Below are positions 1 through 8,852 of a stretch of 64,000 nt of DNA, piece after piece (position 1 is the first letter of the stretch; the number at the start of each line of letters is the position of its first letter). Position numbers and translations under genes: made by a program. The notes beneath the pieces were generated by a model. The model made no database searches, was not told where the DNA came from, and saw only the letters and a list, made by a program, of their open reading frames with translations. Origin of the DNA: Flavobacteriales bacterium (GTDB lineage: Bacteria > Bacteroidota > Bacteroidia > Flavobacteriales_F > PHOS-HE28); the NCBI GenBank assembly GCA_016715895.1, contig JADJXH010000003.1, positions 1,660,501 to 1,724,500 on the forward strand. The letters run 5' to 3'.

Positions 1-52
1 GCCAGGGCAACAAGGCGGCAAGGAGGAAGGGAACGGCGGGGATCGTGCGCAT
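1..52 (-). CDS. Exported protein, N-terminal fragment cut by window edge
   Basis: Only the first 17 codons lie in the window. They read MRTIPAVPFLLAALLPW, an Arg followed by a hydrophobic core, which looks like a signal peptide or first membrane helix. A perfect Bacteroidota -7 box (TAAATTTG on the minus strand, 65 to 58) sits five bases upstream of the ATG and supports the start. The gene is divergent from mnmD. No function can be assigned. Confidence 0.5.
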   Translation of the reverse strand, partial: MRTIPAVPFLLAALLPW

Positions 53-57
53 GTGCC

Positions 58-65
58 CAAATTTA
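58..65 (-). promoter_or_regulatory. -7 promoter box TAAATTTG
   Basis: Exact match to the Bacteroidota TAnnTTTG element on the minus strand, just upstream of the partial gene starting at 52. No TTG was found 19 bases further upstream, so only the -7 element is supported. Confidence 0.45.
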
Positions 66-72
66 CCGCCGG

Positions 73-759
73 ATGAGCGACCTCCACGACCGGTCCCCGT
101 TGCAGGTGGTGCGCACGGCGGATGGCTCCAGCACGCTGCTCGATCCGTCGCTGGACGAGCCGTACCACAGCCTCCATGGCGCGCTGCAGGAATCGTGGCA
201 CGTGTTCATCGTCAACGGCCTGCGCGCGGTGGACGGGCCCGATGTGGACGTGCTGGAGGTGGGTCTGGGCACGGGCCTCAACATGCTGCTCACCTGGTTG
301 CAATGCGTGGAGGGCAAATGCCGCGTGCGCTATACGGCGCTGGAGCCGCACCCCCTCCCCCGCCCCCTGCTGCAGGCGGTGGACCATTGCACGCAATGCG
401 GTGTGCCCACGCTCACCGACGCCTGGCTCGACGCGATCACCGCAGCCCCCGACACCCTGACCGAAGGGCTCGGGGGATTCCGCTTCAGCTGGCGGAAGAC
501 CGGAGTGGAAGCGCTCGCGGACGAAGCGGCCTTCGACGTGGTGTACTTCGACGCGTTCGCCCCACGCAAGCAGCCGGACCTGTGGACGGCCGCCGTGTTC
601 AGCCGGTTGTTCACGGCCCTGCGCCCCGGCGGCGTGCTGGTGACTTACAGCGCCAAGGGCGAGGTGCGCCGCACGCTGGAGGCCGTCGGGTTCCGGGTGG
701 ACAAACCCACCGGGCCGCCCGGCAAACGCCACATGCTGCGCGCCCGCAAGCCGGACTGA
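73..759 (+). CDS. mnmD: tRNA (5-methylaminomethyl-2-thiouridine)-methyltransferase MnmD
   Basis: A 228-aa SAM-dependent methyltransferase equivalent to the N-terminal domain of E. coli MnmC. It completes the mnm5s2U34 wobble modification of tRNAs. The YHSLHGA motif is at residues 31-37, the SAM-binding glycine loop LEVGLGTGLN at 61-70, DAFAPRKQP from 160, and the GPPGKR tail near the C-terminus; all are typical of the family. The start is the ATG at 73; an overlapping frame beginning at 45 is a shadow. A Nudix hydrolase follows after 3 bases, so the two are probably co-transcribed. It stands alone, without the FAD-dependent MnmC2 domain, as is usual for MnmD. Confidence 0.9.
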   Translation: MSDLHDRSPLQVVRTADGSSTLLDPSLDEPYHSLHGALQESWHVFIVNGLRAVDGPDVDVLEVGLGTGLNMLLTWLQCVEGKCRVRYTALEPHPLPRPLLQAVDHCTQCGVPTLTDAWLDAITAAPDTLTEGLGGFRFSWRKTGVEALADEAAFDVVYFDAFAPRKQPDLWTAAVFSRLFTALRPGGVLVTYSAKGEVRRTLEAVGFRVDKPTGPPGKRHMLRARKPD

Positions 760-762
760 ACC

Positions 763-1230
763 ATGGCCCACTTCACCCTTCGCGTCTATGGACTGCTGGT
801 GCACGCCGGGCAGGTGCTGGTGGCCGATGAGCTGATCCGCGGACAGCGCATCACCAAGTTCCCCGGTGGCGGGCTGGAGTACGGCGAGGGGCTGAAGGAC
901 TGCCTGGTGCGCGAGATCCGCGAGGAGCTCGGTGTGGACGCCTTCGACCTGGAGCACGTCTACACCACCGACTTCTTCCAGCAGAGCACCTTCCACAGCA
1001 CGCCCATGCAGGTGGTGAGCGTGTACTACACCTTCCGCACCACCGACCCGGCGGGGCTGCGCGTGGTCAGCGAGCCGTTCGCGGGCATCGGCGAGGGCGC
1101 GGACCAGGAGGTGTTCCGCTGGCTGGCCTTGGACAGCGCGCGGATCGAGGACGTGAGCCTGCCGATCGACCGGGTGGTGCTGGGCCAACTGCTCGACACC
1201 GTGCACCGGAGCGAAGCGCGGAACGTGTAG
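763..1230 (+). CDS. Nudix hydrolase
   Basis: A 155-aa protein with a complete Nudix box: G36, E42 and the REIREELG run at 50-57, with the spacing GX5EX7REUXEEXGU. It hydrolyses nucleoside diphosphates linked to another moiety. The length and simple architecture fit a small housekeeping or ADP-ribose/8-oxo-dGTP-type enzyme, but the substrate cannot be read from the sequence. It starts 3 bases after mnmD, suggesting one transcript. Its TAG stop (1228-1230) forms the first bases of a TAGCTTCA box that may be the promoter of the next gene. Confidence 0.85.
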   Translation: MAHFTLRVYGLLVHAGQVLVADELIRGQRITKFPGGGLEYGEGLKDCLVREIREELGVDAFDLEHVYTTDFFQQSTFHSTPMQVVSVYYTFRTTDPAGLRVVSEPFAGIGEGADQEVFRWLALDSARIEDVSLPIDRVVLGQLLDTVHRSEARNV

Positions 1231-1265
1231 CTTCACGCTGGGCCGTCCCATCACCCACCGACGCC

Positions 1266-2411
1266 ATGCGCGCCCCTTCGCTGAACGCACCGCTCCTGCT
1301 CCTCGCGCTGCTGCCCTCCATCGCCGGCGCCTTCGATGGCAGCGGCACCCTGGTGTCGCAGGGCCTCACCCGCAGCTTCATCTACCACGCACCGGGCGCG
1401 GCGGTGGCCCCCGGGCGCCCGCTGTTGATCGCGCTGCACGGCACCGGCGGCACGGGGGCGGGCCTGCGCGCTGCGAGCGGGTTGGACGCCGCGGCGGACG
1501 CGTACGACCTCACGGTGGTGTACCCCAACAGCACCACCATCGGCGGCGACCTGCAATGGAACGTGTACGTCGACGATCAGCCGGGCCATGGCGGCGTGGG
1601 CGACCTGAACGCCACGGACGACGTGCAGTTCATCAGCGAGCTCATCGACTGGTTCTGCGGTGAACACGACATCGATGCCACCCGGGTCTATGTCACCGGC
1701 CACAGCAACGGCGGCTTCATGGTGTACCAGCTGGCGCTCCATCTGGCGGACCGCATCGCGGCCTTCGCACCGGTGGCCGGCAGCCTGTGGGGCGACAACA
1801 CCTACCTGAACACGGCCTTGGGCGCCGGCTTCACCCCGGTCCCGCTCTTCCATGTGCACGGCGATCCCGATCCGGTGGTGGAATACCCGGACGCGGACCA
1901 TGACCCGGACACGTGGAACTGGCCGCTCAGTTCCTTCGGCAGCGCCACCTGCGGGGAGGACGCCTACCTCCCCTACCCCATCTCGCCCACGGTGGACCAG
2001 CTGGTGTTCTGTGACGGCAGTGTGGGCCAGCCGGTGAACCTGATCCGCATCCAGGGAGTGGGCCATGCGTGGCCGAACGATCCCGGCTTCAACACGGCGA
2101 TGGGCATCGTGGGCTTCTGTGCGGTGCGGCAGCTGCCGGGCGCGGCCTGTGCCACCAGCGTGGAGGAACCGGAGGGCGCAGCGGTGCTGCTGGTGCATCC
2201 GGTGCCCGCGCGCGACGCCCTCACCTTCCGCCAGGCTCCGGCCGCGGGTGCCCTGCTCACCATCGTGGACCTCACCGGGCGCGTGCTGCTGCAGGAACGG
2301 TCCACCGGCGCCGCCGTGCTGCCGCTGCCCGGCCTGCGCGCGGGGCAGTACGTGCTGCTGGTGCGCGACGGGGATCGTCCCGAACTGCGCATCCCCTTCA
2401 CCGTGGGGTGA
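1266..2411 (+). CDS. Secreted PHB-depolymerase-like esterase with T9SS sorting domain
   Basis: A 381-aa alpha/beta hydrolase. It has a signal peptide (residues 1-22, ending IAGA), an oxyanion loop LHGTGGTG near residue 57, the nucleophile elbow G-H-S147-N-G, an Asp in HGDPDPVVEY, and a His in GVGHAWP. The arrangement resembles LpqC/poly(3-hydroxybutyrate) depolymerase-like and feruloyl esterase-like enzymes. Residues from about 303 form a type A T9SS sorting domain (VHPVPARD, then DLTGRVLL and GQYVLLV), so the enzyme is predicted to be exported across the outer membrane and cell-anchored or released. The substrate is not determined. Confidence 0.85.
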   Translation: MRAPSLNAPLLLLALLPSIAGAFDGSGTLVSQGLTRSFIYHAPGAAVAPGRPLLIALHGTGGTGAGLRAASGLDAAADAYDLTVVYPNSTTIGGDLQWNVYVDDQPGHGGVGDLNATDDVQFISELIDWFCGEHDIDATRVYVTGHSNGGFMVYQLALHLADRIAAFAPVAGSLWGDNTYLNTALGAGFTPVPLFHVHGDPDPVVEYPDADHDPDTWNWPLSSFGSATCGEDAYLPYPISPTVDQLVFCDGSVGQPVNLIRIQGVGHAWPNDPGFNTAMGIVGFCAVRQLPGAACATSVEEPEGAAVLLVHPVPARDALTFRQAPAAGALLTIVDLTGRVLLQERSTGAAVLPLPGLRAGQYVLLVRDGDRPELRIPFTVG

Positions 2412-2417
2412 TCCGCC

Positions 2418-2993
2418 CTAGGCCCCGATGCGCCGCTGCACGAAGGCGCTCACCTTCTCGTAGAGGTCCTCGGGCTCGAAGGTGCGCCAGTCCACCTGGT
2501 CCAGCGTGCCGCCCAGCAGGAAGTACTGGTCGATGTTGGCCGCCTTGAGGTCGTCGCGCACATGCTCCCTGAAGTTGAGCAGGGCGATCCAGCCGTCGCG
2601 GTCGCTCACCTCCTCGAACCACTCCTCGTAGTAGCTCTCGTCGCTGGCGTGGAAGTTCAGCACGTTCTCGCCGATGAGGATGAAGCGTTCGATGCCCTGG
2701 TCCATCAGGGGTTCCACGATGTCGCGCTTCAGGAACATGACGTCGTTGCCCAGCAGGTCGTTCCACTCGCCGATGAGCTCCAGCACGGCCCAGCCCGCGT
2801 CGTAGTCGGCGAAGAGCACCTTGAGGTAGAGCGTGGCCGAGCCGAACTCGTCCCACTGCGGATGGATGGCGTGGTCGTACACGGCATGCGTGAACTCGAG
2901 CTCGCTGTGCTCGCGGCCGAAGAAGGGCGAGCGTTCGTCCTCCTCGCTGATGTAGCGGTGGCGCCAGTTCCAGAAGGGTTCGAGGGTGTGCAC
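2418..2993 (-). CDS. Conserved Bacteroidota hypothetical protein
   Basis: A 191-aa acidic soluble protein without signal peptide or membrane segment. It starts VHTLEPFWNWRHRY (GTG start at 2993) and contains well-ordered blocks such as LIGEWNDLLGND and FILIGENVLNFH. I recognise this as a conserved Bacteroidota family without a known role. The frame is open upstream to 3134, but that extension is Arg/Ala-rich and overlaps the start of the dipeptidyl peptidase gene. A perfect -7 box (TACTTTTG, 3008 to 3001 on the minus strand) lies 7 bases before the GTG and supports the shorter form. Confidence 0.7.
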   Translation of the reverse strand: MHTLEPFWNWRHRYISEEDERSPFFGREHSELEFTHAVYDHAIHPQWDEFGSATLYLKVLFADYDAGWAVLELIGEWNDLLGNDVMFLKRDIVEPLMDQGIERFILIGENVLNFHASDESYYEEWFEEVSDRDGWIALLNFREHVRDDLKAANIDQYFLLGGTLDQVDWRTFEPEDLYEKVSAFVQRRIGA

Positions 2994-3000
2994 GGCGGCG

Positions 3001-3008
3001 CAAAAGTA
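3001..3008 (-). promoter_or_regulatory. -7 promoter box TACTTTTG
   Basis: Exact TAnnTTTG match on the minus strand, 7 bases upstream of the GTG at 2993. It implies a nearly leaderless mRNA and decides the start codon of that gene. Confidence 0.5.
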
Positions 3009-3094
3009 GCGCGCCCGCCTGCGGTGACCGGCGGTTGACGCTGCCACGGGCGCGCGGACCGGGCGAAGTATCTTGCCCGCCCTTGTTGACCGCC

Positions 3095-5314
3095 ATGCTG
3101 CACCACCGCCTCCCCGCCGCGCTCCTTCTTTCATGCATGGGCCTCCTTGCCCTTGCGCAGAAGCCCCTCACCAACCGCGAGATCTGGGCCTCGCCCACCT
3201 TCAGCACCGAGTTCGTGGGCGGCCTGGAGGGCATGCGCGACGGCGAGCACTACACGGCACTGGAGGAGGAGAACGGCGCGCCGGCCATCGTGCAGTACGC
3301 CTACCGCACCGGGGAGAAGGTGACCACCCTGGTGGCGGGCCAGGACCTGGTGCCCGCCGGCGCCAGCGCGCCCATCGACGTGGACGGCTACAGCTTCAGC
3401 GCCGACGAGAAGAAGGTGATGCTGCGCACGGGCACCGAGCCGCTGTACCGCTACAGCTATTTCGCCGAGCACCACATCCTGGACCGGGGCACGCGCACCC
3501 TGCGTCCGTTGAGCGACCCCGCGAAGGGCAAGCAGCGGCTGGCCACCTTCAGCCCGGACGGCAGCAAGGCCGCCTTCGTGCGTGACAACGACCTGTACGT
3601 GGTGGACCTGTCCACGATGACCGAGACGCGTGTGACCAGCGACGGTGCGCTGAACCGCGTGATCAACGGCGCCACCGACTGGGTGTACGAGGAGGAATTC
3701 GCCCTGGTGCAGGGCTACCAGTGGAGCCCCGCCGGCACGCAGCTCCTCTTCCTGCGCACCGATGAGACGGCCGTGCCGGAGTTCGACCTCACCTACTACG
3801 AGAACCGCCTCTATCCGCGCGAATACCGCTTCAAGTACCCCAAGGCCGGCGAGCAGAACAGCACGGTGTCCCTGTACGTGTACGACACCCGCAACGGCGT
3901 CACCCGCGCGGTGGGCATGGGCGAGACCTTCAGCGAGACCTACATCCCGCGCTTCGGATGGACCACCAAGGACGACGTGCTGTGGTACATGCTGATGGAC
4001 CGCCTGCAGCGGACGAAGGTGCTGTTCACGGCGTGGATGGCCTACCCGCCCCCGCCGCAGATCGGCGTCATCACCAAGGAGATCTACCGGGAGACGAGCC
4101 CCACCTATGTGGAGGTGACGGACGACCTGCATTTCCTGGAGGACGGCAGCGGCTTCATCCTCACCAGCGAGAAGGACGGGTGGAACCACATCCAATGGTG
4201 CAGCATGGACGGCAAGGTGCAGCGCGCGCTGACGCAGGGCGAATGGGACGTGCTGGCCGTGCAGGGCGTGGACGCCGCGCGCAAGCGGGTGCTCTTCACC
4301 GCCAGCAAGCGCAGCCCGCGCGAACAGGAGGTGTACGCCGTGGGGCTGGGCGGCAAGGGGCTGGTGCAGCTGAGCCCGCCGGGCGGCTACAACGATGCGG
4401 AATGGAGCGAGGGCTTCCGCTACTTCATCAACACGCGCAGCACGGCCAACGAACCGCCGGTGATCACCCTGCTGGACGCCGACGGCAAGCTGGTGAAGAC
4501 GCTGAAGGACAACGCCGCCCTGCGCGAGCGGATGGCCCCCTTCGCCCTGCAGCCGCGGGAGTTCTTCCAGTTCACCACGCCGGGCGGTGTGACGCTGAAC
4601 GGCTGGATGATCAAGCCGCCGGGCTTCGATGCGGCGAAGAAGTACCCCGTGTTCATGACGCAGTACAGCGGCCCCAACAGCAACGAGGTGCTGGACCAGT
4701 GGGAGGGCCGCGGCGGGCTGTGGCACCAGCTGCTGGCGCAGCAGGGCTATGTGGTGGCCTGCGTGGACCCGCGCGGCACCGGCCGCCGGGGCAAGGCCTT
4801 CCGCCACATCACCTATGGCCAGTTGGGCAAATACGAAACGGAGGACCAGATCGCGGCCGCACAATGGCTCGCGCAGCAGCCCTATGTGGACGGCACGCGC
4901 ATCGGCATCCAGGGCTGGAGCTACGGCGGCTACATGAGCAGCCTGTGCATCACCAAGGGCGCCGACGTGTTCAAGGCCGCCATCGCCGTGGCCCCGGTGA
5001 CCAACTGGCGCTACTACGACACCATCTACACGGAACGCTACATGGGCCTGCCGCAGACCAATGCCTCGGGCTACGACGACAACAGCCCCATCAACCACGT
5101 GGAGAAGCTCAAGGGCAAGTACCTGCTGATCCACGGCATGGGCGATGACAATGTGCACTTCCAGAACGCCGCCGAGATGACGCTGGCGCTGATCAAGGCC
5201 AACAAACCCTTCGACCAGTTCGCCTACCCCGATCGGAACCACGGGATCTACGGCGGGAACACGCGGTTGTTCCTGTACGAGCAGATGACGAACTGGCTGC
5301 TGGAGAACCTGTAG
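3095..5314 (+). CDS. Dipeptidyl peptidase 4-type serine peptidase (family S9B)
   Basis: A 739-aa secreted prolyl dipeptidyl aminopeptidase. It has a signal peptide (MLHHRLPAALLL...LALAQ), an eight-bladed DPP-IV N-terminal propeller (about residues 50-480) and a C-terminal alpha/beta-hydrolase domain. The nucleophile is S609 in GWSYGG, the acid is in the GDDNVHF motif (684-685), and the His is H716 in DRNHG. EYRFKYPKAGE and YTERYMGLP are family signatures. It removes Xaa-Pro dipeptides from peptides, probably in the periplasm, and fits a protein-degrading lifestyle together with the peptide transporters further along. The start at 3095 was chosen because it gives the signal peptide; the frame is open back to 3035. 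Confidence 0.9.
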   Translation: MLHHRLPAALLLSCMGLLALAQKPLTNREIWASPTFSTEFVGGLEGMRDGEHYTALEEENGAPAIVQYAYRTGEKVTTLVAGQDLVPAGASAPIDVDGYSFSADEKKVMLRTGTEPLYRYSYFAEHHILDRGTRTLRPLSDPAKGKQRLATFSPDGSKAAFVRDNDLYVVDLSTMTETRVTSDGALNRVINGATDWVYEEEFALVQGYQWSPAGTQLLFLRTDETAVPEFDLTYYENRLYPREYRFKYPKAGEQNSTVSLYVYDTRNGVTRAVGMGETFSETYIPRFGWTTKDDVLWYMLMDRLQRTKVLFTAWMAYPPPPQIGVITKEIYRETSPTYVEVTDDLHFLEDGSGFILTSEKDGWNHIQWCSMDGKVQRALTQGEWDVLAVQGVDAARKRVLFTASKRSPREQEVYAVGLGGKGLVQLSPPGGYNDAEWSEGFRYFINTRSTANEPPVITLLDADGKLVKTLKDNAALRERMAPFALQPREFFQFTTPGGVTLNGWMIKPPGFDAAKKYPVFMTQYSGPNSNEVLDQWEGRGGLWHQLLAQQGYVVACVDPRGTGRRGKAFRHITYGQLGKYETEDQIAAAQWLAQQPYVDGTRIGIQGWSYGGYMSSLCITKGADVFKAAIAVAPVTNWRYYDTIYTERYMGLPQTNASGYDDNSPINHVEKLKGKYLLIHGMGDDNVHFQNAAEMTLALIKANKPFDQFAYPDRNHGIYGGNTRLFLYEQMTNWLLENL

Positions 5315-6088
5315 AGCATGTGACCATCCCGCTGAGGCGGGACAGGTCGTGACCATGTGGCCATGTGCTCATCCCGCAGGGCGGGACAGGTCGTGCCCGT
5401 GTGGCCATTCCGAAGGGCGGGAGCGGAAAGGAAGAAGGAACAAGGAGGAAGAGCCAGGGTGGAAAAGATGAAAGCTGAAAGCTGAAAGAAGGGGCGACCT
5501 GACGGCGGTGGTGGACAAGCACTCACGCAGAGGGGCAGAGGACGCAGAGCAATTCCTGATCACCGTCACTGCGAGGCGCTGTGTGAGCTGGTGCGCGTAG
5601 CGCCGTGGCAGTCTCACTTGAAAGGGGATGGAGCACCTCCGGGGAGATCGCTTCAGCGGCAGAGCCCGCTTCGCGAGGACGTAAATGACAAGGGTGCGGA
5701 GCATTTCCTGACCGTCACTGCGAGGCGCTGCGCGAGCTGGTGCGCGGGGCGCCGTGGCAGTCTCCCTGAGGTGGACGGGTACACGCTCGGATCAAGCCCC
5801 CTCCTGAGCAGCGATCGCTCGCTGCTCCGCACGAGGAGGGGTACGGGGTGGTTTCCGCGTTCTTGAAGCATGCGGCTGGACTGAGTTGAAACCTCCCCCG
5901 GCCCCTCCTTGCCCGGCGCGTGGAGCGTTCCACGCGCAGGAGGGGGGTTCACGCGATAGCTGCCGTGGCAGTCTCCCTTGAGAGGGGATAGAGCACTTCC
6001 GGGGAGATCGCTTCAGCGGCAGAGCCCGCTTCGCGAGGACGTGTCAGGTAGAGTTCGGAGCATTTCCTGACCGTCACTGCGAGGCGCT
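5315..6088 (+). repeat. Intergenic repeat cluster (three repeat families)
   Basis: This 770-base stretch holds no credible gene. At 5316-5400 CATGTG boxes alternate with a hairpin unit (CATCCCGC-TGAG-GCGGGAC followed by AGGTCGTG). At 5411-5480 it is a purine-rich GGAAGAAGGAAC/GAAAGCTGAAAG run. Then come copies of a longer dispersed element with the parts CGTCACTGCGAGGCGCTG (5564, 5703, 6070), CCGTGGCAGTCTC (5602, 5751, 5962) and GGGGAGATCGCTTCAGCGGC (5641, 6001). The same element recurs at 7955-8078 and, more diverged, at 50851-50955. It resembles the widespread Bacteroidota GTCATTGCGAGG intergenic repeats. Confidence 0.7.
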
Positions 6089-6271
6089 GCTCTGGACGGG
6101 CAACTTCTGGTGCAGGATCCCTTGGGCCGGGTGATCCACCAACAGCGATTCCAAGGCGAGGTGGAACTCCTTGACCTGGACACGCGTAACTTGGCTACGG
6201 GTGTCTACACGGCCATGCTGGAAGCGGACGGCATCCGCGTTGGGGTGACCAAGTTCGAACTTGTTCGATGA
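6089..6271 (+). pseudogene. Orphan T9SS type A sorting domain (gene remnant)
   Basis: The frame is open from 6071 to the TGA at 6269-6271 with no usable start. It encodes a typical C-terminal sorting domain: GQLLVQDPLGRVIHQQRF, then LDTRNLATGVYTAML and GVTKFELV. The body of the parent cargo protein is missing, and the break coincides with a copy of the dispersed repeat at 6069-6088. The stop overlaps the ATG of the next gene, which suggests that the lost gene and the following one were once one operon. Confidence 0.65.
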
Positions 6272-7812
6272 AGAGAGATCTGGTCCTAGGAACGCTCTTC
6301 GCGGTTGCTCTATTGGGGCCTGCAAGAAGTGGTGCCCAAGAGTACCAGCGCCGGTATGATGCAGCAGGGCAAACAAGGGCGGAAGCCGGTTGGTCTGTCG
6401 AATCATTGACTGACAGCACTTGGCTGGTGGTGCTGAGCAGCCAAGTGCAGGTGGGCAACCTTGTTTACAGTTCGGTGGTCGGTGGACTGATCCTGAATGC
6501 AGATGGCTTTGCGGAGGATACGACGCTCGTTTTCCGGGCGGACTATGCCACGTATCCCGGCTGGGCGAATGCTGCCGCCCAGCGCCAAGGCGGTGGCGTA
6601 GTGGTGGGTGGAAGCAGCAAGGACTCGCTGAACACGGACCGGCCCGTGCTGTACCTCTTCAACGAGATGGGGCAGTTGGACACGATGTACAGCTATGGCA
6701 TTGCCGGGGAGGACTGGATAGGCCGTTGCGGAAAACAAACCCCCGATGGCGGGTATGTGATCACAGGGGAGACCAACACCAACGGTACGAGCGTGGACGG
6801 CTTTCTGCTGAAGGTGGACAGCCTGGGGAACCTGGAGTGGGTGCAGACCTATGGGCTGCCGAACCGTACAGAGTATTTGACGACGGTGGACCTGGCGCCT
6901 GGGAACGGCTACTACCTAGGCGGCAAATTGCATGTCGGTGGAGGAAACTATGATCAATGGCTGCTTGGGGTGGATAGCACAGGCAATGAGGAGTGGCAGG
7001 AGACCTATGGTACCATCCACAATGATTACCCGAGTGCCCACGTGACCAGCTTAGCGGATGGTAATGTGGTGTTCGCGACCAGTTTCACGTTGAACGCTAA
7101 CGAGGATCAAGTGCTGGCGCTGGTGAAGGTCGATCCGGATGGGACGACGCTGTGGACCAAGACGTATGACGGGGCCCAATTCAACAATGCGCTTTTCGCC
7201 GTGAAGGAGGTGAGCCCCGGTGGGGACCTGATCGCGGTGGGCCAGAGCTCCCTGCCCGGTCCGATGAACGGTGTGTTGCTACGCACAACGGCGCAGGGCG
7301 ACAGCCTGTGGTTGCGGTACTACCATTACGCGGACAGCGTGTGGACGCTGGGGAAAGGGACCTTGCGCGACGTGATGCCCACCCCGGACGGCGGCTTCAT
7401 CGCCGTGGGCACGGCCTATCCGAGCAGCAACAACCCGAACGATCCGCCGATCTACGGGCAGGACACGTGGGTGGTGAAGGTGGACAGCCTGGGTTGCCTG
7501 GAGCCGGGCTGCCACCTGATCACGGGCCTGGAGAGCCAGGTGACCACCTGGCGCGGTGCGCTGACGGTGGCGCCGAACCCGGCGAGCGGCGTGGCGCGGC
7601 TGGCGTGGGAACTGCCGGAGGGACTGGTCGGCAGTTGCCAGTTGTCCATGGTGAGTGCCGCGGGGCACTTGGTGGAAACGGTGCCGGTGGCGCTCGCCGA
7701 GAAGAACTATTCCCTGGATGTGTCGGGCTATCCGGCCGGGCTCTATCATGTGCACCTGGTGGTGGATGGGCGGTGGGTGAGCGGGGGGAGGATGGTGGTG
7801 TCTCCGCCGTAG
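6268..7812 (+). CDS. Secreted T9SS cargo with propeller-like repeats
   Basis: A 514-aa exported protein with a signal peptide ending near GARSGA. It carries several repeats of the form TPDGGYVITGETN...VDSLGNLEWVQTYG, characteristic of delta-60/Kelch-like beta-propeller cargo proteins in Bacteroidota. The T9SS sorting domain starts around residue 425 (VAPNPASGVARL, AAGHLVE, YPAGLYHVHLVV). No catalytic motif is visible, so an adhesive or structural surface role is an inference. The ATG overlaps the stop of the upstream remnant (ATGA), and base use is somewhat less GC-rich than in the neighbours. Confidence 0.75.
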   Translation: MKRDLVLGTLFAVALLGPARSGAQEYQRRYDAAGQTRAEAGWSVESLTDSTWLVVLSSQVQVGNLVYSSVVGGLILNADGFAEDTTLVFRADYATYPGWANAAAQRQGGGVVVGGSSKDSLNTDRPVLYLFNEMGQLDTMYSYGIAGEDWIGRCGKQTPDGGYVITGETNTNGTSVDGFLLKVDSLGNLEWVQTYGLPNRTEYLTTVDLAPGNGYYLGGKLHVGGGNYDQWLLGVDSTGNEEWQETYGTIHNDYPSAHVTSLADGNVVFATSFTLNANEDQVLALVKVDPDGTTLWTKTYDGAQFNNALFAVKEVSPGGDLIAVGQSSLPGPMNGVLLRTTAQGDSLWLRYYHYADSVWTLGKGTLRDVMPTPDGGFIAVGTAYPSSNNPNDPPIYGQDTWVVKVDSLGCLEPGCHLITGLESQVTTWRGALTVAPNPASGVARLAWELPEGLVGSCQLSMVSAAGHLVETVPVALAEKNYSLDVSGYPAGLYHVHLVVDGRWVSGGRMVVSPP

Positions 7813-8124
7813 CCCTGCGCGAAGACGGGACCAGGAAGGAAGAAGGAAGAAGGAACAAGGAGGAAGAACCAAGAAGGAAGATGGGGTGGCGACCTGACGG
7901 CAGCGGTGGATACGAACTCACGCAGAGAGGCAGAGGACGCTGAGCAATTCCAGTTCTCGTCACTGCAAGGCGCTGCGATGGACAGGCGGGTGGAGCGCCG
8001 TGGCAGTCTCCCTTGAGAGGGGATGGAGCACTTCCGGGGAGATCGCTTCAGCGGCAGAGCCCGCCTCGCGATGACGGTTTGTGGATGGGAGATCGCTCGG
8101 CCCGCAGCGCCGGGCTCGTGATCC
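7813..8124 (+). repeat. Intergenic repeats: purine run and dispersed element
   Basis: Positions 7831-7882 are a GGAAGAAGGAA-type purine run like that at 5411-5480. Positions 7955-8078 are a full copy of the dispersed element seen at 5564-6042 (GTCACTGCAAGGCGCTG, CCGTGGCAGTCTCCC, GGGGAGATCGCTTCAGCGGC). No gene is seen. Confidence 0.65.
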
Positions 8125-8793
8125 TCACGCCGCCTTCGGCGCAAGCAGCCTGACCAGGGCCGCCACATGGGCCCAGAGCACGGCGGGCACGAGCACGGCG
8201 GGCAGCAGCACCCAGGGCACTGCGGTCACCAGCACGTTGGGTCGATCGAAGTTGATGCGCTGGATGCTGCTGGGGATGCTGAGCACCGCGGTGGTGACCA
8301 CGATGGCGAGCAGCACCAGGCAGACGAGGTTCCAGCCGATGAGCACGGCGCGTGGCGGCGGCGTGGTGCTGCGCAGCCAGGCGAGCATGAGCACCGCGCT
8401 GATGCCGCTGAGGATGTCGAAGTTGAAGCCGCTGTAGGTCATGTCGCGGGGAAGCAGGCCGGCCTCATAGCCCTGGTGCAGCACCAGCTCCACCGGGATG
8501 CGCAGCACGTGGATGGCGGTGAGGGCGAAGAGCGGAATACCGCGCATCCAGCGACGTCCTACCGGAAGCGCGATGCACACGGCCAAGGCCAGCAGCACGG
8601 GAAGCAGCAGCGCGACCTGCGGTGGAGGGAAAGCGGTGGTGTTGGTGTAGACACCGCGTGAGGCGAGCACGGTGTGGACAGTGCCGAGCAGCACCACGAC
8701 GGCGAGGAAGGTGACGCTGCGCGTGGCTTTGTAGCACCAGACGAGACACCACAGCACGGCAGCGGCGAACAGGACGGACGCGACGGTGGGCAT
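8125..8793 (-). CDS. Polytopic membrane protein of unknown function
   Basis: A 222-aa protein with about six hydrophobic segments (from residues 4, 24, 48, 70, 120 and 190 roughly), short loops, and a charged segment LRIPVELVLHQGYEAGLLPRD in the middle. I do not recognise the family. The start at 8793 (MPTVASVLF) was chosen because the upstream extension to 8958 is read from the tandem repeat block. It is a single gene with no obvious operon partner. Confidence 0.65.
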   Translation of the reverse strand: MPTVASVLFAAAVLWCLVWCYKATRSVTFLAVVVLLGTVHTVLASRGVYTNTTAFPPPQVALLLPVLLALAVCIALPVGRRWMRGIPLFALTAIHVLRIPVELVLHQGYEAGLLPRDMTYSGFNFDILSGISAVLMLAWLRSTTPPPRAVLIGWNLVCLVLLAIVVTTAVLSIPSSIQRINFDRPNVLVTAVPWVLLPAVLVPAVLWAHVAALVRLLAPKAA

Positions 8794-8852
8794 AGGCCGA
8801 AGATGGAAAAAAGGGAGCTCCCGGCCGCACGCAGGGGACGCAGACCCAACGA

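Noticed and set aside
2994..3134. N-terminal extension of the conserved hypothetical protein to 238 aa
   Set aside because: The extension is Arg/Ala-rich and overlaps the dipeptidyl peptidase signal peptide on the other strand. A perfect promoter box lies inside it, directly before the GTG at 2993.
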